From the IMG/VR virus record IMGVR_UViG_3300028177_000004, positions 1 through 64,000 of that record: a stretch of DNA of 64,000 nucleotides; one strand, given 5' to 3'. Shown here one piece after another: positions 7,516-15,177 of this stretch (positions are counted from its first letter, which is position 1; each line of letters begins with the position of its first letter). The stretch comes from a virus. The translations under genes and the position numbers were made by a program. The notes under the pieces are model-generated. The model was not told the DNA's origin. It ran no database searches and saw nothing but the letters and a program-made list of their open reading frames with translations.

Positions 7516-9048
7516 ATGAAACACATTCTTATAGTGGGCTCTGGTCAAGCAGGGCTGATTGCGGCAACAACCATAAAGGCGACTTTCGCGGACTTCGAGG
7601 TCACGGTAGTTTCTTCGAAAGAGATCGAGCCTATTGGTGTGGGCGAAGGCAGCACGGAACAATGGGCGGCATATGAGGATCGTGTTGGGATAGATAGACC
7701 TCATTTAATTAGAGACTCTATGGCTACCTTCAAATATGGAATTAGATTTTTAGATTGGACCAACCATACGCCAGACTATTTTCATAGTATTTCTGGTCGT
7801 ATTTTATATACCAACACAGGTACATTTAATGGTCTTTATAATTACATTCATTCTTCCGACAGGCAGCTGACCCCTTCACTTACCCATGCAGGATTAATAA
7901 ACAATCTAGTCCCAGACACTCCTAACCCGTGGCATCAAACTAATCAATTTCATTTTGACAGTGCCAAATTAAATACATATTTAATTGGTCACGCAGAAAC
8001 CATGGGTATCAAGTTCGTTGACGCTATGGTCAGCGGGATTGAAAGAGACCCTTCCTCGGGTGACATTACTAGCGTTATTACTTCTACAGGAAACATCGAA
8101 ACAGATTTCGTTATTGATGCCAGCGGTTTTAACCAAGTAATACTGAAAGAGTTGGGTGAGATTTGGCAAAGTTCTTATGAAGAATATCTCCCTTGTGACT
8201 CTGTTTTGGTGTTTCAAACGCAAGAAAACCATACGATCAAACCTTTTACTGAGGCTAAAGCCTTATCTGCTGGGTGGCATTGGGAGATTCCCACCTATGA
8301 ACGAAGGGGTCATGGGTATGTATTCTCTTCTCGCTATACGGATGAAGAACGAGCGGCTAAAGAAGTTGAAGAGTATATAAATGAGCCAGTAACCGACGCT
8401 CGAATCATCAAGTACAAGCCATTTAAAGTAGAAAATTCATGGCAATTCAACTGTGTTGCGGTAGGGTTGGCGTCCAACTTTATTGAACCACTAGAAGCAA
8501 CTTCAATAGCTGCGACTATCGAGCAATCTAGATTGATTTGTTCATACTTGCCCACCTACAGGTCGAACTCGACAGCCCCACAACAGGGGTACAGCAAGGT
8601 TTTTGATTCGATGTTTGATAATCTTCTAACGATGGTGGCTATGCATTATGTTTCAGATCGTCAGGATTCACCAATGTGGATTGACCAACAGCATTCGCCA
8701 AGGCCCGAGCTACTCAATTTCTTAATAGAAATGTTTAGCCACAGAGGCCCTGAGGCTCACGACTTACCCATGACTGGCTACGAGCTTTTCCAGATACCCC
8801 ACTTTTGGCATGTAGCTCAAGGTCAGGGTCTGATCAGCAAGGAGGGGGCTAGGGTTGGGGTCGAAGCATACGGATCTACCCAACCAGCAAGAAGCATGCT
8901 GGAAGAGGTCAAAAGCTCTAGTGAAAATCCTCTTGAAGTGGCGCATAGGGTGGTCCTTGATCGCGCCCACAAAATATACTCAGACAAGCGTGCCGACTGG
9001 CATTTTGATGATTTCGGTGGACAACTCATTCCCAGATTGGAGCAGTGA
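7516..9048 (+). CDS. Flavin-dependent tryptophan halogenase family protein
   Basis: 510 aa, usual length for the family. GSGQAG at residues 8-13 is the FAD-binding turn. Lys73 in ATFKYGIRF aligns with the catalytic Lys of PrnA/RebH (which relays hypohalous acid). GWHWEIP is the family WxWxIP motif that blocks monooxygenase activity, and FIEPLEATS keeps the Glu of the PLES motif though Ser becomes Ala. Such enzymes chlorinate, brominate or iodinate indoles, phenols or peptides with FADH2 from a host or phage reductase; none is seen here. Marine cyanophage Syn10 encodes a related characterised halogenase (VirX1). The gene is AT-richer than the right arm. Substrate unknown. Confidence 0.88.
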   Translation: MKHILIVGSGQAGLIAATTIKATFADFEVTVVSSKEIEPIGVGEGSTEQWAAYEDRVGIDRPHLIRDSMATFKYGIRFLDWTNHTPDYFHSISGRILYTNTGTFNGLYNYIHSSDRQLTPSLTHAGLINNLVPDTPNPWHQTNQFHFDSAKLNTYLIGHAETMGIKFVDAMVSGIERDPSSGDITSVITSTGNIETDFVIDASGFNQVILKELGEIWQSSYEEYLPCDSVLVFQTQENHTIKPFTEAKALSAGWHWEIPTYERRGHGYVFSSRYTDEERAAKEVEEYINEPVTDARIIKYKPFKVENSWQFNCVAVGLASNFIEPLEATSIAATIEQSRLICSYLPTYRSNSTAPQQGYSKVFDSMFDNLLTMVAMHYVSDRQDSPMWIDQQHSPRPELLNFLIEMFSHRGPEAHDLPMTGYELFQIPHFWHVAQGQGLISKEGARVGVEAYGSTQPARSMLEEVKSSSENPLEVAHRVVLDRAHKIYSDKRADWHFDDFGGQLIPRLEQ

Positions 9049-9049
9049 A

Positions 9050-9799
9050 GTGACTCTTTCTTTTGATTTTCCCGGTGGTACTAGAAATTTCCTACTTACT
9101 CTTGATGGGAGTATTGAAGAGTCGTTATGTCAAGAATTTTTAGATGCTTGTAAACAACATTATGAGGTGATGTTTGAACCCGGCCCCACTTGGGGTGGTG
9201 TTCGTCCAGATATGAAAAAAAGCATGGACGCCTCTATCGATCCGGCGTGGTTACAGGACAGAGATCTTGATTCGGTATCTGTATTTGGGTCCATGCGAGT
9301 TCAAGCTCAACGGGCGATGTATACGGCGATTGCTAAGTACAGGGAGCAATACAGGGAACTATGGACTGCTCCGGGTCTGTGTGACACTGGTTTCCGTCTG
9401 CAGCATTATCACCAAGCCGGAGGATGGTATAGACAGCATTGTGATGCAACTCCATGGGAAAGGTACGCTTCAGGGGACGATTTACCCCGTGTTCTTGGAA
9501 TTATCATATATCTCAATACTGTGGAATCCGGTGGTGGCACAAAGTTTCCAGAACAGAGACAAATCGTTTCAGCTGTTGCTGGCCGTGTGGCCGTATTTCC
9601 TACAGCTTGGACGCATCCACATCTCGGACTAACTCCGTTATCTTCCGACAAATTTATTCTCAACAGCTTTATTACATGTGAAAACATTCAGGGAGACACA
9701 CAGAGTCATGGTCGATCTCTGGCACCTATGGCTACTCCACTCAAAGTAGATGTAGAAAGTGTGGAGACTGAAGACCAAATTGTCGAGAAAGACAACTGA
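9050..9799 (+). CDS. 2OG-Fe(II) oxygenase, prolyl-hydroxylase type
   Basis: 249 aa from GTG 9050, two bases after the halogenase stop and 8 nt behind GGAG at 9038; ATG 9008 in the same frame is the alternative. HxD is His130-Cys-Asp132 in RQHCDATPW; YLNTVESGGGTKFPE is the conserved turn; VAVFPTAWTHPH gives distal His189/His191; Lys201 in SDKFILNSF is the likely 2-oxoglutarate anchor. The C-terminal 40 residues are an acidic tail. Immediate linkage to the halogenase suggests the same substrate or the same particle component. Confidence 0.8.
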   Translation: MTLSFDFPGGTRNFLLTLDGSIEESLCQEFLDACKQHYEVMFEPGPTWGGVRPDMKKSMDASIDPAWLQDRDLDSVSVFGSMRVQAQRAMYTAIAKYREQYRELWTAPGLCDTGFRLQHYHQAGGWYRQHCDATPWERYASGDDLPRVLGIIIYLNTVESGGGTKFPEQRQIVSAVAGRVAVFPTAWTHPHLGLTPLSSDKFILNSFITCENIQGDTQSHGRSLAPMATPLKVDVESVETEDQIVEKDN

Positions 9800-9834
9800 T
9801 ACAATGAAAGTAGGACTGCGCTGGAGAACCTATT

Positions 9835-9978
9835 ATGCCTGATGTGAAACCCGAAAAGTGGGATTCATCGTTAGATCGTGATGTTCAACCAGACGACTCT
9901 ATCGTGTTATGCACAATGTACGATTCTCCTGTTATGACAATAGATGATCCCCTTTTAAATCCACCGGAGGAGGAATAA
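9835..9978 (+). CDS. Small acidic protein (47 aa), possible substrate peptide
   Basis: ATG 9835 with GGAGAA 7 nt upstream, stop at 9976, three bases before the next ATG. Acidic and Pro-rich with one Trp (EKWDSS), one Cys and the end NPPEEE. No known family. Its position directly behind the halogenase and hydroxylase makes it worth considering as a peptide substrate, though it could equally be an unrelated small virion or chaperone protein. Confidence 0.55.
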   Translation: MPDVKPEKWDSSLDRDVQPDDSIVLCTMYDSPVMTIDDPLLNPPEEE

Positions 9979-9981
9979 GCA

Positions 9982-10257
9982 ATGGCTTACGATGCAGACG
10001 CCAATTACACATCTATCTGTAATTCGCTTGGGGTCATAATCGCCTCCGTTGGGGGTGACGAAACCTCTGCTGGGTCGATCACTTATGCTGACCTCAAAGA
10101 GTTGATCGCCACCGCTCACGCCGGTATCGGCGATCCCCATGTTCCTGAAGGATGGACAGTGGCGCAAAGGACCATTTATAGATCCAGACAACGAAAATTT
10201 GATAACGCTCGTAAATTCATATACCAGCGTGACCTTCTGACAGCTAGGAACGGATAA
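9982..10257 (+). CDS. Hypothetical protein
   Basis: 91 aa, ATG 9982 behind GGAGGAGG at 9966. The N-terminal half is a soluble alpha/beta segment rich in Ile/Ala; the C-terminal half is basic and helical (YRSRQRKFDNARKFIYQRD), suggesting nucleic-acid or protein binding. Its stop overlaps the next start (TAATG). Not recognised. Confidence 0.65.
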   Translation: MAYDADANYTSICNSLGVIIASVGGDETSAGSITYADLKELIATAHAGIGDPHVPEGWTVAQRTIYRSRQRKFDNARKFIYQRDLLTARNG

Positions 10258-10952
10258 TGGCGCTGAATGCAATCGACATGATAAAGGTCGCAGAAAAATA
10301 CACCTCAGCTGACCATACGTCGAACTTAGATTCTGACGCACAAATTGCTTCTGCTACGGCAATAGTTAACGAAGAAACCGGACACGGGATGGATCGAAGC
10401 ACGGAGACCGTTGGTTACAACGACGAGCTGTGCGTCTACGAGCGAGTTGCTTCCAACTCCCCGAGCTTTAACGCGGTCAACGCACACATGCGGAGCATGC
10501 AGGAAATGCTGATTCGTTTAAGTGCTCCGTCTGAACTGCTTGTGATCGGAATTCCCTATTGTCCGCTCAAGTTGGGCGTAGGCAACATAACCTTGGTTAA
10601 CAATCTGCACTTGGATTACATGGAACGCCATATGGACGTGTCTGGATTGGAATACGAAACCATTACGATGGGCGCGATCGAATTAAATAGTTTTCCTAAG
10701 ACTTTCGATATGGCATCGATTCACATGCCGCAGGTAAACCATAATTTTGAAATCGTAACGAACATCTTTGATCAGCTCCCGGTAGGGGGATCAATAATCC
10801 TAACCAGTACAAACGATCATGGTAGGTGGTTCGAGTTCGACAGTGCTCACGACTACGTCAATTTGTATTCGAATCTCACAGATAGAGCAGATGCAAATCT
10901 GTACCACATGGCTTCAGGTCTTGGAGTTTCTGTGGCGGTCAAAACTGCCTAA
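10257..10952 (+). CDS. Probable SAM-dependent methyltransferase-like protein
   Basis: 231 aa. The centre reads as a class I Rossmann methyltransferase: ELLVIGIPYCPLKLG (motif I-like strand with a loosened Gly loop), FDMASIHMPQ (motif post-I/IV region) and IFDQLPVGGSIILTS (motif V, as in O-methyltransferases). The canonical GxGxG is missing, so SAM binding is uncertain. The N-terminal helix-rich part has a conserved-looking EETGHG. It sits in the oxygenase/halogenase operon and could methylate the same target. Confidence 0.5.
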   Translation: MALNAIDMIKVAEKYTSADHTSNLDSDAQIASATAIVNEETGHGMDRSTETVGYNDELCVYERVASNSPSFNAVNAHMRSMQEMLIRLSAPSELLVIGIPYCPLKLGVGNITLVNNLHLDYMERHMDVSGLEYETITMGAIELNSFPKTFDMASIHMPQVNHNFEIVTNIFDQLPVGGSIILTSTNDHGRWFEFDSAHDYVNLYSNLTDRADANLYHMASGLGVSVAVKTA

Positions 10953-10970
10953 TTAGACTAAAGTATTCGT

Positions 10971-11834
10971 ATGGACTTCAAAATCCGTGGAGAAGATCTT
11001 CTCGGCGACGACTATTTGTTAGCTTCTGATATCGAGATACCTCCGGGTCACATCCTTTTGAGTCCACAACACGACAGATTTTATGACCCCAAAATAACCC
11101 CCTTGGATAACTCTAAGGTTTGGCCTTCTTGGAGAAGAAACGCAGGAGGCGGATTTAAAGCCTGTCAGGGAACATCTGATTACATTTCCTTGGGGGGCAC
11201 ATGGAGATTACCTGCCCCTCTTAGATTCCGACCGTCGGCAGACGCACAGAAATGGGAAGCTCGCTGGGACATAGCTGGAGACGAGAGAAATCACGGTCTC
11301 GCTGTAGATATTTTTACTTATGAATCCAGCGGAGCGGGCTGTCCATTCAACGAAGGACGTGGACTGCCTGAGAGTAACCACATCAAAGTAGTCAATCCGT
11401 GGACAATTAAAACAGCTCCCGGCTGGTCAACACTGCTATTACCGTGCTGGATGGAGGAACCACGGGAATGGTCACTCATGCCGGGGATTGTCAATACCGA
11501 TTATTACCACACTATGAATTGGGTTATTAATATCTTCACTGACAAAGAATTCGTGATCCCTATGGGCTGGCCTATTGCCCAAATGATTACATTTCCACGA
11601 AATCACCAAAATATTATGTATGGTCAGCCGAAAATAGCTGAATGGTTAATAAATCTCGGCATGCAATCACCTATCGGCATACCTGCGGATAGAAGTGGTG
11701 CCTACCGTCGAGAACAAAAGGATGCGCCGATTCCAGAAGTGTGTCCTGTGGCTGGAAAACAGAAGTCTTTCAAAAAACGCCTATCCGATTGGATCTTCGG
11801 CGAGTTAAACCCCCCAAAGGGCAATACGTTGTAG
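10971..11834 (+). CDS. DUF6065-like protein
   Basis: 287 aa. The core phrase VNPWTIKTAPGWSTLLLP, then PGIVNTDYYH and FVIPMGWPIAQMITFPR matches the pattern I associate with the DUF6065 proteins of marine phages (K-x-NPW-I-T-PG-S, GIV-TD-Y, IP-G-P-AQ-I-F). The family has no established biochemistry; a cupin-like fold is plausible. The C-terminal 45 residues are basic and unstructured. Ends the enzyme run before a second set of structural genes. Confidence 0.55.
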   Translation: MDFKIRGEDLLGDDYLLASDIEIPPGHILLSPQHDRFYDPKITPLDNSKVWPSWRRNAGGGFKACQGTSDYISLGGTWRLPAPLRFRPSADAQKWEARWDIAGDERNHGLAVDIFTYESSGAGCPFNEGRGLPESNHIKVVNPWTIKTAPGWSTLLLPCWMEEPREWSLMPGIVNTDYYHTMNWVINIFTDKEFVIPMGWPIAQMITFPRNHQNIMYGQPKIAEWLINLGMQSPIGIPADRSGAYRREQKDAPIPEVCPVAGKQKSFKKRLSDWIFGELNPPKGNTL

Positions 11835-11887
11835 GGTATGACTGGTAATATGTAGAAGAGTGCAGCTTTCCGGGAAGGACCCAATCT

Positions 11888-12229
11888 ATGGCACTGACAC
11901 AAACAAGGTTGTCTGGACCCGCAGTTGTAATCAACACGGGTACATACGGTGGCGTCCAATACACAGTAGGGGGCGGCACATCAACAATTGTAAAACAAAT
12001 AGTCCTGACAAATATCACAGCTTCAGCACAGACGGTAACCCTCACACTGAAGCCAAACGGTGTCACCATTGCTGACACACATCAGATATTCAAAGACTTA
12101 TCCCTTACAGAAAAAGAAACAACGCTTCTCAACATGTCAATGGTTATGAACACCGGAGACGAGTTGCATATGTTATGTGGCAACGCTTCTAGCGTTAATG
12201 CGACGGTGAGCGGAATTGAGATCACCTAA
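11888..12229 (+). CDS. Putative virion protein (beta-sandwich)
   Basis: 113 aa, ATG 11888 after GGGAAGGA. Regular alternating strands (QTVTLTLKPNGVTIAD, then LHMLCGNASSVNATVSGIEI) typical of small phage tail or head-decoration beta-sandwiches. No catalytic motif. Its stop overlaps the next ATG (TAATG), forming an operon with the two adhesins downstream. Confidence 0.7.
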   Translation: MALTQTRLSGPAVVINTGTYGGVQYTVGGGTSTIVKQIVLTNITASAQTVTLTLKPNGVTIADTHQIFKDLSLTEKETTLLNMSMVMNTGDELHMLCGNASSVNATVSGIEIT

Positions 12230-12954
12230 TGACATGGGGCAGGGTTAAGGTCAACTCGCCGGGAAAATTGGCAAGCTTCCTAGATTCCCCGGATGACGTT
12301 TATGGCTCAGGCGCAGATTTAGATGCAACGATAGCTACTAATGCCACCATGTCCAGTGACATGTACTACTACAACTTGACTGTTAATGGTGGTATCACAC
12401 TAAATACTGGTGGGTATCGGTTATTTGTAAAAAACGTTTTAACTATGGGAGCTTCGTCGGTTATCGGCCTTCCCGGTGGTTCAACCGCTGTGGGTACCCT
12501 AAAAGCTGGAGCGGCAGTCACAGTTAATACGACATGCAGCCTCGGTGGCAACGGAAACACAGATAGTTCCGCTGATGGGGGCACTGCTACCGCCCCCACG
12601 GCAGCACAAGGCGGAACCGCATACTGGCGATATCCAGCTCAGGCTGTTCGTGGTTACGCGGTTACTGCTTCAGCAACCACTCCCACTCATTTGCAGGGTG
12701 GAGCAGGTGGTCCAACTGGTCAAGGGGTTGGCGGAGGGGTAGTAATTGTTGCAGCACGATACATCTCCACAGCAGGAGCTTGCACGATTTCTGCAACTGG
12801 GGGCGCCCAAGCGGGCGGAGGTGCCATTATCTTCTTTTCGTCAAATGACGAAGCTACGTTCAACGCCCAAACACACTTGACATTGTCGGCGGCGAAAGGA
12901 AGCGGTTCAGGTAACCACACTGATGGGACAACCATCTACATTGAGGTTGACTAA
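12229..12954 (+). CDS. Tail fibre/adhesin-like protein
   Basis: 241 aa. Repeating short strands with Asn/Thr/Gly (SSDMYYYNLTVNGGITLN, LFVKNVLTMG, VIVAARYIST) indicate a right-handed beta-helix or adhesin shaft. The N-terminal phrase GSGADLDATI..MSSDMYYYN recurs in the next gene as GTGVDGAASI..MTRDMYYT, showing that the two are paralogues. Gly-rich middle. Likely exposed on the virion. Coupled at both ends by TAATG overlaps. Confidence 0.75.
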   Translation: MTWGRVKVNSPGKLASFLDSPDDVYGSGADLDATIATNATMSSDMYYYNLTVNGGITLNTGGYRLFVKNVLTMGASSVIGLPGGSTAVGTLKAGAAVTVNTTCSLGGNGNTDSSADGGTATAPTAAQGGTAYWRYPAQAVRGYAVTASATTPTHLQGGAGGPTGQGVGGGVVIVAARYISTAGACTISATGGAQAGGGAIIFFSSNDEATFNAQTHLTLSAAKGSGSGNHTDGTTIYIEVD

Positions 12955-14369
12955 TGCCTATCATTCGACATAACAGACCCGTTGTTCAACGTCTCGGCAA
13001 CGACATTATTTATGGAACGGGCGTTGACGGTGCCGCGTCTATTACTGGAACCGTCGTAATGACTCGTGACATGTACTACACGACCTGCACTATACAAAGT
13101 GGTGCAATTCTATTTACTAATGGATTCCGTGTTTTTTGTACTGGAGACTTAGACATAACGGGAACCTTGGGTATGCCTTCTGCTGTGCAACATACAGTTG
13201 GGCTCGGAACGGTTACTGGTCGTGTTGACGATGGAAGCATCCCTAAAACCTACGTTTTGGGAGATTCTACCGCAGGTGGTGCAACTCAAGTTCCTGCGTC
13301 GATATTGAAGGACTTAGAGCAAGCTATTCAGGGTTGGAACTGGGACCCCACCGACGGTTTTAAACGTTTTGAAGCTGGCAGCGATGGTGATACCGGTTCT
13401 GATACTGGGGGAAGTCCGGGAGGCGCAGGTGGTGCTGCGCCGGGAACTCCACCGTTGGGTAATCCGGGAAACCCCGGAAGTACGGGAGGCACAGGTTCTG
13501 GTGGCGCTGGAGGCGCTGGCGGAGGTTTGGTTGTAGTGGCAGCCAAAACGATTAGCGGTTCTGGAACGATTGTTAGTGCCGGAGTAGCTGGGTCTGCTGG
13601 GTCTACTGGAGCTACTGGGGCTGCTGGAAACCCGGGAAATGCGGGAGCGATTAATCCCGGTTCGCACACTCCTGCCGGGGGTGGAAATACCAACCCAGTA
13701 ACGGGCGGAAACGTTAATCCCGGCGGAAACGTCAATCCAGTAACCGGTGGAAATGTCAACCCGGTAACCGGTGGAAATGTCAATCCGGTCGAAGGCGGCA
13801 CTGTCAACCCGGGTGGAAATGTCAACCCAGTAACGGGCGGAAACGTCAATCCGTCTCACCATAAGGAATCTCCGGGAAACCCGGTTTCACACGGAGCGCA
13901 CAACCCGAGCTTCCATCACCCAACAAATGGGTACCACTCTCCCGGAAATCCATACACGGCTTACGGACCCGGCCCACCCACCCATTCCCCGGTCGGTGGA
14001 AATGTCAACCCAGTCGAAGGTGGAAACACCAATCCCGGCGGAAATGTCAACCCGACTCACGGTGGAAATGTCAACCCAGTCGAAGGTGGAAATGTCAATC
14101 CGCCGACGGGTGGCAATGTAAATCCGGGTGGAAATGTCAACCCGGTAACCGGTGGAAACACCAATCCGTCCCATGGGGCTCACCACTCTGCAGGAAACCA
14201 AGATCCGGGAGGCGCTGGCGGTGCTGGCGGTGCTGGTGGGACCGGAACAACAGGCGGTCTGGGTCGTTTCGGTGGCATCGTTCTAATCACAGACACGGCT
14301 TCTTCGACAATAACAAGCAACATAACCTTGACAAGCGCTACATATACCCATATTGATGCTGCTGTCTAA
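12954..14369 (+). CDS. Adhesin with GGNVNP polyglycine/proline repeats
   Basis: 471 aa. Residues 1-95 resemble the previous adhesin. Residues about 140-230 are Gly-rich with a beta-helix strand (GGLVVVAAKTISGSGTIVSAG). Residues about 235-410 hold some 20 copies of G-G-N-[VT]-N-P, often spaced by VT, VE or TH, interrupted by a His/Pro-rich insert (nt 13860-13990). Residues 415-440 are GGAGG repeats, then a final beta strand set. Such repeats can fold as a polyglycine-II bundle, as in some phage adhesin tips. The many Pro residues make it the most attractive substrate for the phage prolyl-hydroxylase-type enzymes; that link is inference. Confidence 0.8.
   Translation: MPIIRHNRPVVQRLGNDIIYGTGVDGAASITGTVVMTRDMYYTTCTIQSGAILFTNGFRVFCTGDLDITGTLGMPSAVQHTVGLGTVTGRVDDGSIPKTYVLGDSTAGGATQVPASILKDLEQAIQGWNWDPTDGFKRFEAGSDGDTGSDTGGSPGGAGGAAPGTPPLGNPGNPGSTGGTGSGGAGGAGGGLVVVAAKTISGSGTIVSAGVAGSAGSTGATGAAGNPGNAGAINPGSHTPAGGGNTNPVTGGNVNPGGNVNPVTGGNVNPVTGGNVNPVEGGTVNPGGNVNPVTGGNVNPSHHKESPGNPVSHGAHNPSFHHPTNGYHSPGNPYTAYGPGPPTHSPVGGNVNPVEGGNTNPGGNVNPTHGGNVNPVEGGNVNPPTGGNVNPGGNVNPVTGGNTNPSHGAHHSAGNQDPGGAGGAGGAGGTGTTGGLGRFGGIVLITDTASSTITSNITLTSATYTHIDAAV
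13680..14175 (+). repeat. GGNVNP-coding repeat tract
   Basis: Irregular tandem 18-24-nt units of the form ggtggaaatgtcaacccg, in frame in the adhesin. Third-position variation is moderate. Interrupted between about 13860 and 13990 by a His/Pro/Ser-rich non-repeat insert. Confidence 0.85.
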
Positions 14370-14395
14370 TGATAAAATCTAGTTGGTGATGCATT

Positions 14396-14683
14396 ATGGC
14401 TATTCCACATTCAATGACAACAGCGGAACGTCGTCAGATTCTTCTGCGAGCTAGAAAAGACGTTGAAACGACCATGTTTGAACTGGCTTTCGGTATGGGG
14501 TTAGATGCTGATGCTATGGATTTCACACAACCTGATGTTTTATGGCAAACCGATGTTGAAGGAGTTTCCCTAATAGACGATTTCCCTGAGGCGGATAAGA
14601 AACCGTATGAGAATCTAAAGAAATTATCTGAAAATTTCATCAATATTGTCGGAAAACTCGAAGGACCCAACAGAGTCGTCTAG
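14396..14683 (+). CDS. Hypothetical protein
   Basis: 95 aa, ATG 14396. Helical, mildly acidic, starts MAIPHSMTTAERRQILLRAR and has a DQP-like DFTQPDVLWQTDVEG centre. Similar small helical proteins are often encoded between structural and lysis genes in phages; no family recognised. Confidence 0.65.
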   Translation: MAIPHSMTTAERRQILLRARKDVETTMFELAFGMGLDADAMDFTQPDVLWQTDVEGVSLIDDFPEADKKPYENLKKLSENFINIVGKLEGPNRVV

Positions 14684-14733
14684 TTCTGTAGTGTAAAATG
14701 GCCTCCTAGGCTTGTTAGTTATAGGGGGCAAGG

Positions 14734-15174
14734 ATGGATGGGGACCTCCAAAAGTATTTAAAGCGCAGCGCCGCTGTTATTGAAGAAACACTGGCCGAAA
14801 CCGCCTCTACCCCTGCGAAGCCCGAGAAAAAGGCTTCTCTGAGTCAGGCGAAAAAGGCCACAAAGCTACTCACAAAGTGCAAGGACAACATTGCTTGGGT
14901 CCTTGGACTTCCAGCCGCCATTTCTGGCGCCTTTGGGTTCCTTTGGCAAAACTCCAACGAGGAAGCAGCTCTGTCCTATCAAGTCGCCCAATTAGAAGAA
15001 GCCGTAGCAGAACTAAAGGCTGAGAACGACCTGCTCGGCGGCGGAGCCAAAAACTTTTCCATTGATATGAGTGGAGCCCCCGGGGGGTCGGCCACTGTCA
15101 TTATTGCTGCTGCCTGCATCGTTATCTTTATCGGCTTTCTGATCTGGTACCAGAGTAAACGTAAACGAGGGTAA
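14734..15174 (+). CDS. Membrane protein with two transmembrane segments and coiled coil
   Basis: 146 aa, ATG 14734 behind GGGGGCAAGG. Charged N-terminal helix, a hydrophobic segment at about 54-70 (IAWVLGLPAAISGAFGFLW), a coiled coil (YQVAQLEEAVAELKAENDLL), a Gly-rich turn and a strong transmembrane helix at about 120-140 followed by KRKRG. Topology suggests both ends cytoplasmic with an outside coiled coil. Its stop is three bases ahead of the giant lipoprotein, so the pair may act together at the cell envelope, perhaps in lysis or superinfection control. Confidence 0.65.
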   Translation: MDGDLQKYLKRSAAVIEETLAETASTPAKPEKKASLSQAKKATKLLTKCKDNIAWVLGLPAAISGAFGFLWQNSNEEAALSYQVAQLEEAVAELKAENDLLGGGAKNFSIDMSGAPGGSATVIIAAACIVIFIGFLIWYQSKRKRG

Positions 15175-15177
15175 GCC

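Noticed and set aside
8855-9049. Upstream extension of the 9050 hydroxylase gene
   Set aside because: Overlaps the end of the halogenase gene; the good Shine-Dalgarno and family alignment place the start at 9050.
13314-13862. Long minus-strand frames opposite the GGNVNP repeats
   Set aside because: They result from the repetitive codons on the + strand; composition (Ser/Arg/Pro runs) shows no domain.
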